From positions 496,001 through 560,000 of the forward strand of contig CP150572.1 in NCBI GenBank assembly GCA_049487715.1: a DNA stretch of 64,000 nt, written 5' to 3'. Position 1 is the stretch's first letter. Each line of letters begins with the position of its first letter. A program made the translations under genes and the position numbers. The notes under the pieces were generated by a model that saw only the letters and a list, made by a program, of their open reading frames with translations, ran no database searches and was not told the DNA's origin. Shown piece by piece: positions 55,126-62,582 of the stretch. Source of the DNA: Pycnococcus provasolii (taxonomy: Eukaryota; Chlorophyta; Pseudoscourfieldiophyceae; Pseudoscourfieldiales).

Positions 55126-55512
55126 ATGTCGTCGTCGGACGTGGCTTCGCTGATGGCTCTGCGCGCAAACATAGCGAAGATGGAGGACAAGGTGGTTGCG
55201 CGTTCCGTTCACATGGACCGCGCGCGCGCGTCTCTTTCTGCGGTGGACGCGGATCTGTCGTCGACGCGTACGGCGACGGCATCTATGGTGGCAGAGGAGA
55301 AGCGTCTTCGCGTGCAGACGCGCCACCTGAAGCAGGAGGCTCTCGCGCACAAGACGGCTATGGAGGCGCGTGCTGCTGAGAATGGTCGTGCTCGTTCTCA
55401 CTTGGTGGAGCGCGAGTCCGCACTCAAAGCGTGCACGCATCGTCGCGACGGTCTGGGTGCGAAGTACGAGAAGGCGCTGGCTGAGTGCACAAATTTACCC
55501 GTGGATGACTAA
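55126..55512 (+). CDS. Small coiled-coil protein of unknown function
   Basis: 128 residues, almost entirely helical with heptad-like spacing: VASLMALRANIAKMEDKV, VDADLSSTRTATASMVAEEK, HLKQEALAHKTAMEARAAE and ALKACTHRRDGLGAKYEKAL. It is rich in Ala, Arg and Glu, with no transmembrane segment or signal. I do not recognise a family; small coiled-coil subunits of kinetochore, BLOC/BORC or dynein complexes look similar at this resolution. The start is ATG 55126-55128, the first ATG of the helical region. Codon use is like that of neighbouring genes, which supports it being real. Confidence 0.55.
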   Translation: MSSSDVASLMALRANIAKMEDKVVARSVHMDRARASLSAVDADLSSTRTATASMVAEEKRLRVQTRHLKQEALAHKTAMEARAAENGRARSHLVERESALKACTHRRDGLGAKYEKALAECTNLPVDD

Positions 55513-55936
55513 ATTGACTGCGGCACAACAATTAATTTATGCAAGGGGTACGTGAATACAAGCATACTACATCGTTGCTTCGTATCCCAAATAACATGCT
55601 CTAATAACATGATTGAACAATCTGATAAATTTAAAAATCACATTTGCAAATTGCGTCAAGATTCTGACACGACCATAATGATTAATGAAGTAACCAATCA
55701 TCGTGAGTGAGTGAATCGATCGGACCACCACCTGAGTGAACACAAAAATCAAATACATGTATACAGTACAGACATGCGAAGGCAAACAACTACTTAAGGT
55801 GAATGAAAACGTGTCAACTCGAGACGTACCCAATCATGTTGTGAGAGCGCGCAACAGCAAGTCAGCAACAATCTGAACATTATTCCGGAAATTCTAATTT
55901 TTCCTAAACCCCCAACCGGTAGTGTTGTTCCGTTTG
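55513..55936. other. AT-rich intergenic gap left of the mobile element
   Basis: AT-rich sequence between the coiled-coil gene and the left end of the tyrosine-recombinase element. No gene, no repeat of the element and no telomere motif is seen. Confidence 0.5.
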
Positions 55937-56064
55937 TTTTCTTGCTCTCCTAGACGGTGTGGAGGAGAGTGTCCCTCAGCCAAACCCAAAGCCTGCTCAA
56001 AAACCCGATAACCTCTCCAGCCTGTCAGTTCACGCGCGAACACGTGAGCTGACGGCTGCCCGCC
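55937..56064. repeat. Split direct repeat B2 (128 bp)
   Basis: Matches 56398-56525 (offset 461) base for base by eye, from TTTTCTTGCTCTCC to GACGGCTGCCCGCC. It is the 3' terminal repeat of the element on its coding strand. Its inner neighbour is a 14-bp spacer (GGGCGGGTGGGTGG) that resembles GGGAGGGTGGGTGG just inside B1, suggesting the repeat originally extended further and lost about 16 bp. Confidence 0.92.
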
Positions 56065-56078
56065 GGGCGGGTGGGTGG

Positions 56079-56397
56079 GTGTATTAAAAGAAATATGAAC
56101 CCAATATTCCCTCTCCCTCTTCCCTCGAGCCGTACCGCAGTGAGTCACCGCGCCAAGAGGCGGCCGTGCCTCAAGGGGTATCCCCCCCTGCTGTGCGTGC
56201 TCTGTGTTCCCCTGTCGTGTTCCCTTAGAGTGTTGTTCCGGTGTCCCCTTCCGTAGGTGTCGTCCATTCGTCGTGCCGCTGGCAACCCTAGAAAGGCCAA
56301 CCACGCAGCATTAGAACCCTGTTCCCGGCTGCTGCGAAAACGGCGGTTTATGCGCGTCTCGCGCGCTCGCCACTCCAAACCCTGCTCCGCTCTATTC
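56079..56397. repeat. Split direct repeat A2 (319 bp)
   Basis: Matches 59225-59543 (offset 3146) with no mismatch found by eye, from GTGTATTAAAAG to CGCTCTATTC. It directly abuts B1 with no spacer; this junction is what a circular intermediate of such elements would carry. Confidence 0.95.
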
Positions 56398-56525
56398 TTT
56401 TCTTGCTCTCCTAGACGGTGTGGAGGAGAGTGTCCCTCAGCCAAACCCAAAGCCTGCTCAAAAACCCGATAACCTCTCCAGCCTGTCAGTTCACGCGCGA
56501 ACACGTGAGCTGACGGCTGCCCGCC
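56398..56525. repeat. Split direct repeat B1 (128 bp)
   Basis: Internal copy of the B repeat, contiguous with A2. It lies 33 bp downstream of the recombinase stop codon on the coding strand. Confidence 0.92.
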
Positions 56526-56558
56526 AATTCAGCACCAACAAGGGAGGGTGGGTGGGAA

Positions 56559-57896
56559 TTAGACGGCTTGAGGTGGAGCGCCCAAGCGCGAAAGCCCAAG
56601 TCGCTCGCCCAGGTGTTCAAGAGCATAGAGGATGGTGGTCGGATCAGTCTGGAAGTAAAGATCGACCGCATCCCGCTTTAGGAACCAGCCCCCCGCGTCA
56701 GCAATGACGCGACGACACCAACCATCGTTCCAGAGCGCTTCCGCGAGAGTTTTGCGGCCGCTATGCGACGCCACGAGGCGGTCGTGCTCAGATGGAAAAA
56801 GGCGCTTGAACGTGTCGCGCCAGATGCGTGCGAAACCCGTGAATGCGTTAGAGAAAAACTTCGGGGCTGGTTTGTCAGCTTTAGGCGCGCAGAGTAGGAA
56901 GCTCCCAGAGGGAGGTTGCGCGATGAGCAGATACTCCTCCAGTCTGCGGAGAAGGGAGTAGTCCAATGTAGCAATGTATTCGGGGACGTAGCCAAAGCGT
57001 TCCCGCCCCAATTTGAGATTTTTGTCAGAGTCAACGCGAATGCGGATGAACCGTTTGCCGCGAGCGTCGACGTGAATCTGCACATCACTTTCAGGGAGGG
57101 TGTGGATGAGATTTCCACGAATCTCGTAAAAGATGATGAGACTCTTTGCAGCTCGTTGTCGCAGCATTCCCAGCAGTGGGAATGCGATGCAGAGCTCGTG
57201 GAAGCGGCCGCGAACTGTGTGCGGGAAAGCGTGGAGCATTTTCTTCGCTTCCTGGAGCGTTAGAGCCACCGTGGCTTTGGACTTCTTCTTGTAGTTGGAT
57301 TGCAGAGTTGATAGGAGTGCATTGATACTCCAGTCACGTAACGGGGAGAATGGTGGGAGAGTCTGTTGAGGGCACGCGATGCGTGCCATGTCATAGACCT
57401 CAGAGCACCATGCGTCAATGCCCATGACGTGGTTCGAAACGGTAGTAGCATCCAGTTGCCGATGAGAGAGTTCAAATATGATGAAGTCCCGAACTGTGCC
57501 GGGGTGCGGCGGAAATGCCGTCGTAGCGTACATCGTACAGAAGCGTTGATATGCCCCGAGTCCGTTGCGATGTTGGGCGCGCGTCCCGGAGCGTTTCGTG
57601 CGTGAGTAAACAAGCAGAAAAGCACGGGCCAGCCCGTTGCGCAAGCGCGTGCGAAGGCGCTGCGCTTGCGATGATACTGGGATGTCATGCACCGCGTGTA
57701 GCGACGCGATGCACGCGTCGCACACGATGAGCATGCCAAGCGGATGGTGGTTCCATCCATGACACCCCGTGCGGTCGCAGAAACTCCTCCGACAATGCAG
57801 ACAGAAGAAGCGTGTCTCTGTGAGCGTCGCCCGACAGGACTGGCATGTTTCTGTGTGGTGTAATGTTTCGAGCGCCGTGCGTATGAAGAGACGCAT
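56559..57896 (-). CDS. Tyrosine recombinase of the split-direct-repeat element
   Basis: 445 residues from the ATG at 57894-57896. It should integrate the circular DNA form of the element by a covalent 3'-phosphotyrosine intermediate. Catalytic residues: first Arg in LLGMLRQRAA (about residue 246), a basic beta-hairpin stretch (DKNLKLGRERFGY), HxxR in ASHSGRKTLAEAL (His ~378, Arg ~381), Trp in place of the second His in DAGGWFLK (~404), and the nucleophile Tyr in AVDLYFQ (~414). The 10-residue Trp-to-Tyr spacing is normal. The N terminus carries a zinc-binding-type array: CQSC, CLHC, FCDRTGC, HH and CDAC (residues ~18-62), unusual for such recombinases and perhaps a DNA-targeting finger. The frame is open upstream of the ATG but without another ATG. 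It overlaps in frame +1 with the end of the NPPY segment. Confidence 0.85.
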   Translation of the reverse strand: MRLFIRTALETLHHTETCQSCRATLTETRFFCLHCRRSFCDRTGCHGWNHHPLGMLIVCDACIASLHAVHDIPVSSQAQRLRTRLRNGLARAFLLVYSRTKRSGTRAQHRNGLGAYQRFCTMYATTAFPPHPGTVRDFIIFELSHRQLDATTVSNHVMGIDAWCSEVYDMARIACPQQTLPPFSPLRDWSINALLSTLQSNYKKKSKATVALTLQEAKKMLHAFPHTVRGRFHELCIAFPLLGMLRQRAAKSLIIFYEIRGNLIHTLPESDVQIHVDARGKRFIRIRVDSDKNLKLGRERFGYVPEYIATLDYSLLRRLEEYLLIAQPPSGSFLLCAPKADKPAPKFFSNAFTGFARIWRDTFKRLFPSEHDRLVASHSGRKTLAEALWNDGWCRRVIADAGGWFLKRDAVDLYFQTDPTTILYALEHLGERLGLSRLGAPPQAV

Positions 57897-57909
57897 GTCG
57901 TGCGCTGCG

Positions 57910-58215
57910 TGGTGGGATGTGAGTGAGTACAACCGGCCATTGGGTGCTGCGACGAACTTGGCGAAAGTCGCCTTCACGTGCGGAGCGCGGAGGCGTTGTA
58001 AAGAGCTGAGCTCCCGCTGGGTATACTGCGATCACTTGCTGTCCCTTAAGTGCCCTCCACCATGAAGCCGTTGTCCATGCCGGGAGAACGAAGACTGCCG
58101 AGGTATCGGCGGGGGATGCGAAGTGTTCCCCCCACGCGTGCTGCAGTATCTCTGAAATGATATCCGCGCGGTAAGGCGGGTTGCACCATTGCCAGGTCCG
58201 CTCCCAATCTCGTCT
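57910..58215 (-). CDS. NPPY (Dam-like methyltransferase-type) segment in a separate frame
   Basis: About 100 codons in a frame distinct from both neighbours: DWERTWQWCNPPYRADII, then AVFVLPAWTTASWWRALKG, VIAVYPAGAQLFTTPP and STQWPVVLTHIP. The CNPPY plus VLPxWxxxxWW pattern resembles motif IV and the following strand of N6-adenine methyltransferases; DIRS-order elements commonly encode a methyltransferase-like domain. There is no ATG, so it would have to be reached by a +1 shift from the gag-like ORF (near 58212-58225). It ends 14-16 nt before the recombinase ATG. In this short form catalysis is doubtful, since a SAM-binding motif I is not evident. It may be a remnant of a longer pol region. 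Confidence 0.5.
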
Positions 58216-59218
58216 GCGCCTTGGCCATACAAGCCGCAGAGAACGCACGGCCGCATATGCAGTAGGCGAAGTCGTCGACCGCGTTCGGATCCGTCTGGGG
58301 CTGGTGCCAATCGTCTGGCGAGTAGCACGCTGCGCAAACGGGCTGAGCAGCTGCGGGGAGCTCCCTCTCTTCCAGGTAGATCGAAGCGATCATGTGTGAC
58401 CAGCTGTGCCCCTGAGCATGTCTAGAGCACGTAATCCAACCGTCTTTGCGCTGCCTTTCACAGCAGTCGAAAGTGGGCTTGTTCGCGGCGTAACCGCGCT
58501 TGTGCGTTATGGTCACGCACTTAAGATCTTGGTGAGAATCAGTGAACCCCCCAAAAAGGGACGCCAGCAGTTCGTCTCCGCGCTCTTTAGCCCTCAGGTG
58601 TCGCTTAGTGTTCGCGCTAGCAAAGGCTTGCAGTGCTAGAACGTCGATCGGTTGGAGAAATCCCACCATGTACACCTCGAGTAATCTGCCTCCCAGAAAA
58701 TCTCGCGATGGAGGTGTAACATGTTCTAGAAGATCTTGAGTTAGAGCCCTAACGTTCTGCAAGTCAGACGCCAGTGCGTTGTCCCCGTGTGACACAAAGT
58801 CTTCCTGCCCGTCTAAGTCGAAGTATGCAGCCAAAGCGAACTCGCTATCGTCCGTGAGTGCTGCAAGGCCTTTCACGTCTCCGTGGTAACGGAAGAGGCG
58901 CCCCAGCTCTGTGTTGGCGCGACGTGAAGGCTCTTCTTCCTCAGGCTGGTGGTAAGCTAGCTTAAGCGACAACAGCTCGTTGTAAGCTTGCACAGCCGTG
59001 CTGAGCTCGTGCGGCGCAACGCCATAAAGCAGGTGAGCTCCGCAGCCCTTTGGGAGCTCTATACTTTCCTTTCCTTCGGCCACGGAGGGCTCGAAGAAGT
59101 TTGAGAAGGCGGTAGTCTCAAAGCCTTGTTCGCCGAGCAACGACCACACGGAGGTGGGAGCTACGGTCGAGGGCTTAGGTGGGCTAGAGGCCAACGTAGT
59201 GGCACTCTTGGACGCCAT
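58046..59218 (-). CDS. Gag-like Cys-rich ORF of the element
   Basis: 390 codons from ATG 59216-59218, only 7 bp from repeat A1. The N-terminal half is helical (VAPHELSTAVQAYNELLSLK, FLGGRLLEVYMVGFLQPID). The C-terminal half is Cys/His-rich: FDCCERQRKDGWITCSRHAQGH, VCAACYSPDDWH and YCICGRAFSAACM, which may bind zinc. No family match by eye; position and composition suit a nucleic-acid-binding gag-like protein. Beyond about 58215 the alternative frame carries the recognisable NPPY segment, so the last ~55 codons of this frame are probably not native sequence if frameshifting occurs. Confidence 0.6.
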   Translation of the reverse strand: MASKSATTLASSPPKPSTVAPTSVWSLLGEQGFETTAFSNFFEPSVAEGKESIELPKGCGAHLLYGVAPHELSTAVQAYNELLSLKLAYHQPEEEEPSRRANTELGRLFRYHGDVKGLAALTDDSEFALAAYFDLDGQEDFVSHGDNALASDLQNVRALTQDLLEHVTPPSRDFLGGRLLEVYMVGFLQPIDVLALQAFASANTKRHLRAKERGDELLASLFGGFTDSHQDLKCVTITHKRGYAANKPTFDCCERQRKDGWITCSRHAQGHSWSHMIASIYLEERELPAAAQPVCAACYSPDDWHQPQTDPNAVDDFAYCICGRAFSAACMAKAQTRLGADLAMVQPALPRGYHFRDTAARVGGTLRIPRRYLGSLRSPGMDNGFMVEGT

Positions 59219-59224
59219 AATAAA

Positions 59225-59543
59225 GTGTATTAAAAGAAATATGAACCCAATATTCCCTCTCCCTCTTCCCTCGAGCCGTACCGCAGTGAGTCACCGCGCC
59301 AAGAGGCGGCCGTGCCTCAAGGGGTATCCCCCCCTGCTGTGCGTGCTCTGTGTTCCCCTGTCGTGTTCCCTTAGAGTGTTGTTCCGGTGTCCCCTTCCGT
59401 AGGTGTCGTCCATTCGTCGTGCCGCTGGCAACCCTAGAAAGGCCAACCACGCAGCATTAGAACCCTGTTCCCGGCTGCTGCGAAAACGGCGGTTTATGCG
59501 CGTCTCGCGCGCTCGCCACTCCAAACCCTGCTCCGCTCTATTC
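59225..59543. repeat. Split direct repeat A1 (319 bp)
   Basis: Outer repeat at the 5' end of the element on its coding strand, appearing identical to A2. Its outer end is 47 bp from the NECAP ATG, so the element's presumed promoter repeat faces NECAP head to head. Confidence 0.95.
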
Positions 59544-59590
59544 ACTTTGGGGGGCTCAAAACAACACTTCTGGGCTTGGTATTTTTGGGC

Positions 59591-60476
59591 ATGGCGTCCA
59601 CCTCTGTCGTCGAATCGTGCCTGTTCGCGTGTCCAAGCGGCGCGTACGTGTACCAGCTGCCCGCCGGACAGTCGAGTTCGCTCGGACACCGCGCGGAGAT
59701 GTGGGACGTCGACAACTGGCTCTGTGAAGTGCGCGTGCGTGTCGTCGAGCGAACAGACGAGTGCTTCGTTCTGCTCGAGACGTCAGCAGCCAGTGTGTCG
59801 CCCGAGTCCGCCGGAACGAATGACAGGGGTCAAGGTGAAGATTCGTACAGCTTATTCGCGGTGTGTCCTATTCCGGCGGATGGGCCGCTCTCCGTTGCGG
59901 TGGACGCTGTGGTAGATAGCAGCAGGTACTTTGTCCTCAGAGTCGAGGACATCTCAGAAGCGGCAACGCCCAAGGAGAGAAGAAAGCACGCATTCATTGG
60001 AGTTGGGTTTCGAGAGCGAACGAGTGCACTCGACTTTATGGCAGCACTGCAAACGTACGCATCTTGCCCTGATTTATTCTGTCTACGTATGCACCTTTCG
60101 TTGGAAGGGTCATAAGCAACTTACACTTGCCATTTTCCCTCCTTTTTTCCCAAACAGGTTTCGTGCACGGCACAAGCGCGCTCTTGAGGCGGAGGCTATG
60201 GCGGCACAGTTTGCGGCACGCGAGGAGAGTGCTGCTCAGGCTGGCATGGAGGCGGACGCGTCGTTATTCCACGGCTTTGCGGAGGGCGAAACCATCACCA
60301 TTAGCTTGAAAAGCGGGAGAGGTGCAGCAAAGAAGGCGCCGACAACGACTGCTCTGTCAGCTCCTCCGCCTTTGCTGCCACCTCCTCCCACGAAGAAGGC
60401 TGCTTCTTCCTCTCCTCCTCCTCCTCCTCCTGTTCATGCTGACGACGACGACGACGAATGGGGCGATTTCCAGTGA
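59591..60476 (+). CDS. NECAP: NECAP (adaptin-ear-binding coat-associated protein), two exons
   Basis: NECAP proteins bind AP-2 and clathrin-coated-vesicle machinery in endocytosis. CDS: join(59591..60054, 60158..60476), 260 residues. The 103-bp intron (GTACGC to AAACAG) splits the Thr codon in ALQT and restores FRARHKRALEAEA. The PH-like NECAP domain fits: VYQLPAGQSSSLGHRAEMWD, CEVRVRVVE, LFAVCPIP, DSSRYFVLRVED, HAFIGVGFRERTSALDFMAALQ. The tail is Pro-rich and ends DDDEWGDFQ, a WxxF adaptin-ear-binding motif as in animal and plant NECAPs. The start is ATG 59591, 47 bp from the edge of the mobile element, so the native promoter has probably been displaced. Confidence 0.93.
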
Positions 60477-60621
60477 AGAAGTTACATATGCTATGCTATA
60501 ACATTAACGATTGTTTTTTTTTTCTTTTTCTTTTTTCCTTCTCTCTGCTCTTGTGCGAGATATACCGTCAAGAGCTGTTGTTGTTGTTGTTTCTCCCACG
60601 ATGCGTTGTTTATCATTGTGT

Positions 60622-60879
60622 TCAGCAGTCCTGTTTGAATAGTCTCGTTTCTCCATCCCCCACGACGCGTTCTGCGACGTGGTTGGCGAGTACGTCGAGC
60701 CTTCTGAGCGCACGCGCGTACCTGTGTCCGTCCGTGACAAGGCTGAGTAGCGCGGCGCTGTCGGTGGACGACGACGGCCACGCGAGAAGCTGCTTGCTGG
60801 TGGCCACAGGTTGTGCAGAACTCGCTTGTGATGATGACGGCATTGACGTGGACGCTTTTGTCCCCTGTGAAGCTGGCAT
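60622..60879 (-). CDS. Small hypothetical protein
   Basis: 85 residues from ATG 60877-60879. After a Ser/Thr/Gln-rich start there is a non-repetitive, probably helical stretch (KQLLAWPSSSTDSAALLSL, RYARALRRLDVLANHVAERV) that looks like genuine protein. It is convergent with NECAP, 145 bp apart. No family is recognised. There may be a missing upstream exon, because the open frame continues upstream into a hydrophobic segment (CVFVGACVVCCILAGVILF) separated from this ATG by only a few codons. Confidence 0.35.
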   Translation of the reverse strand: MPASQGTKASTSMPSSSQASSAQPVATSKQLLAWPSSSTDSAALLSLVTDGHRYARALRRLDVLANHVAERVVGDGETRLFKQDC

Positions 60880-62248
60880 ACTACAGTAATTAACTATTGA
60901 ACGCAAAGATAGATGGTGTACCTTAAATAAGATAACCCCGGCGAGAATACAACAAACGACGCAGGCACCAACAAAGACACAATGCACGCACAATGTTGTC
61001 AAAGAAAGTCAAAGACAAAGCTACAAGTCAAAACGAAAGTGCACAGAGTGCACAGACAGCACAAACCACCAACAAAGTGAGAATGAAGTGCCAACGCGTC
61101 AGAATGAATAATCCACCGCACAAAACCAAAACCAAACCCGCGTCTGGGGTATCCTGATTTAGGAGAACTCTGTGGTTCTCCTTCCGGGATTTGCCGAAAC
61201 TGATTTCACGAGGGAGATTAGCTAAGTCTACGGCCCCGCACTCTGCACTCCCTCTACTGTAAACAAATTCCCGAATCCTTTCGCACAACTCCACTCCAAA
61301 GAACTCTGCTTTACGAGAGTGACGAGGACAGCAGAATCTCGTTTTATCACCCGGCTGCCCGCGGGGGTGGTGTTACCTGTTTCTTCGGAACCTAGCTACG
61401 ATAACCCCCAGGCCTGCCAGGGGGGCGCGAGCTTTGCATTGAAGGACGCCACCCGTTCCGCGAATCCGCGAGGGGGACCCGCAAGTTGCCTGAGGAGGAC
61501 CGGAGAGGAGGTGGCAACCATTCCTGGGACTCTGGGAGACTGGACATTTATTTCTTAGACTAAAAACTTTTTAGAAAAAAACAGAAAAACAAACACACTC
61601 TTGCCATCTCGCCTCTCCTCTCCTCACCGCCTCACGCACTACGGTACCTCACCGGCTCACCTCACCTCCCACTGTGCTCGCCATCAGCGCTGGCCGGCCG
61701 TTATGTTCCGAGGGACAGGATTACTGTACACAGGTATTCCTATGTACGAGGTAAGTTCAAGGTTTTATTCCTTCAAGACTTGACATCAACTGTACAGTAT
61801 GAGCTCTGTCAGCTCTGTACCGGTACTGTGGAGTGAGAATCCGCCTAGCTAGGTGGCCTCTCTGACTCTGACTCTGAGTCCGGAAACGAACGTGTGGGAA
61901 CTGGGAGGACTGAGGAGGAGGACTGGAGGAGGGGAAGAAGAGATTACCTTATTATAAATATATGCGAAAAAGAAAACGAAAAAGAAAACGAAAAAGAAGC
62001 GAAAAGAGCCCTTGTAATAACCCAAAAGAAGGCCCAAAGAAGTGAACAAAGAAAGGCCGCGGAAGGGACGGTAAGTAACCTTAATCCTAGACTATTCGTT
62101 TAAGAGCGGATCCCCAAACAACCTCCTTCTCCTTCTGCTGACTGACCTTACCCACCAGCCCAAGCGGCCCAACAGCCCAAGGGGTACTTATTTTTTAAGG
62201 GCATAAATTCTCGGCCGCCTTTCCCCGAGGTCTTTTTTGGTGTGTGTC
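60880..62248. other. Intergenic gap
   Basis: About 1.4 kb without a supported gene. It holds a GAAAAAGAAAAC purine tandem near 61970-62000, a short palindromic patch near 61840 (CCGCCTAGCTAGGTGG) and otherwise mixed sequence. The promoter of the gene at 62249 should lie at its right end. Confidence 0.5.
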
Positions 62249-62548
62249 ATGTCCGCGTCCGCGTCCATTAATGCCTCCGCGGATGTATCTGGTTCGTTCT
62301 TGGAGGATGTTTTACAGGCTTCCACGTCGAGAGTATTAAATATAAGCAGCAGTACTCCTCCAGCAGAACCTCATCTTCAGGCTCAGGCTCAGGTCGTTGT
62401 GCCTGGTGCTCTTCCTTCTGGCTCTTCTGGCTCGCCTCTGCTGGAAGGGGTACTTCCTCTCGAGGAGGAAACTTCCGCCTCTGGGGCTGGTGGGGAGCTT
62501 GAGGAAGATTCGGCTTCGGCCGCGGTGGAGGAGCTCTTAAACGACTCG

Positions 62549-62582
<34 letters not shown>

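Larger units (their letters stand above)
55937..59543 (-). mobile_element. Tyrosine-recombinase element with split direct repeats, no reverse transcriptase
   Basis: 3607 bp, coding strand minus. Order on the coding strand: A1 (59543-59225), gag-like ORF, NPPY-domain frame, tyrosine recombinase, B1 (56525-56398), A2 (56397-56079), 14-bp spacer, B2 (56064-55937). A1-ORFs-B1-A2-B2 is the split-direct-repeat arrangement known from PAT- and Ngaro-type (DIRS-order) retroelements, including algal relatives such as TOC1 of Chlamydomonas. The A copies look identical over 319 bp and the B copies over 128 bp, so the insertion is recent. There is no obvious target-site duplication at the ends (outer flanks CAAAGT and CAAACGG on the coding strand), as expected for recombinase-mediated integration. 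No reverse transcriptase or RNase H region exists in the 2.7 kb interior. It could be a deletion derivative mobilised in trans or an autonomous compact lineage. Confidence 0.85.

Noticed and set aside
55937-59543. Interpretation as an ordinary LTR retrotransposon or solo-LTR pair
   Set aside because: There is no RT, RNase H, integrase, primer-binding site or target duplication, and the terminal repeats are split (A and B types) with a tyrosine recombinase inside.
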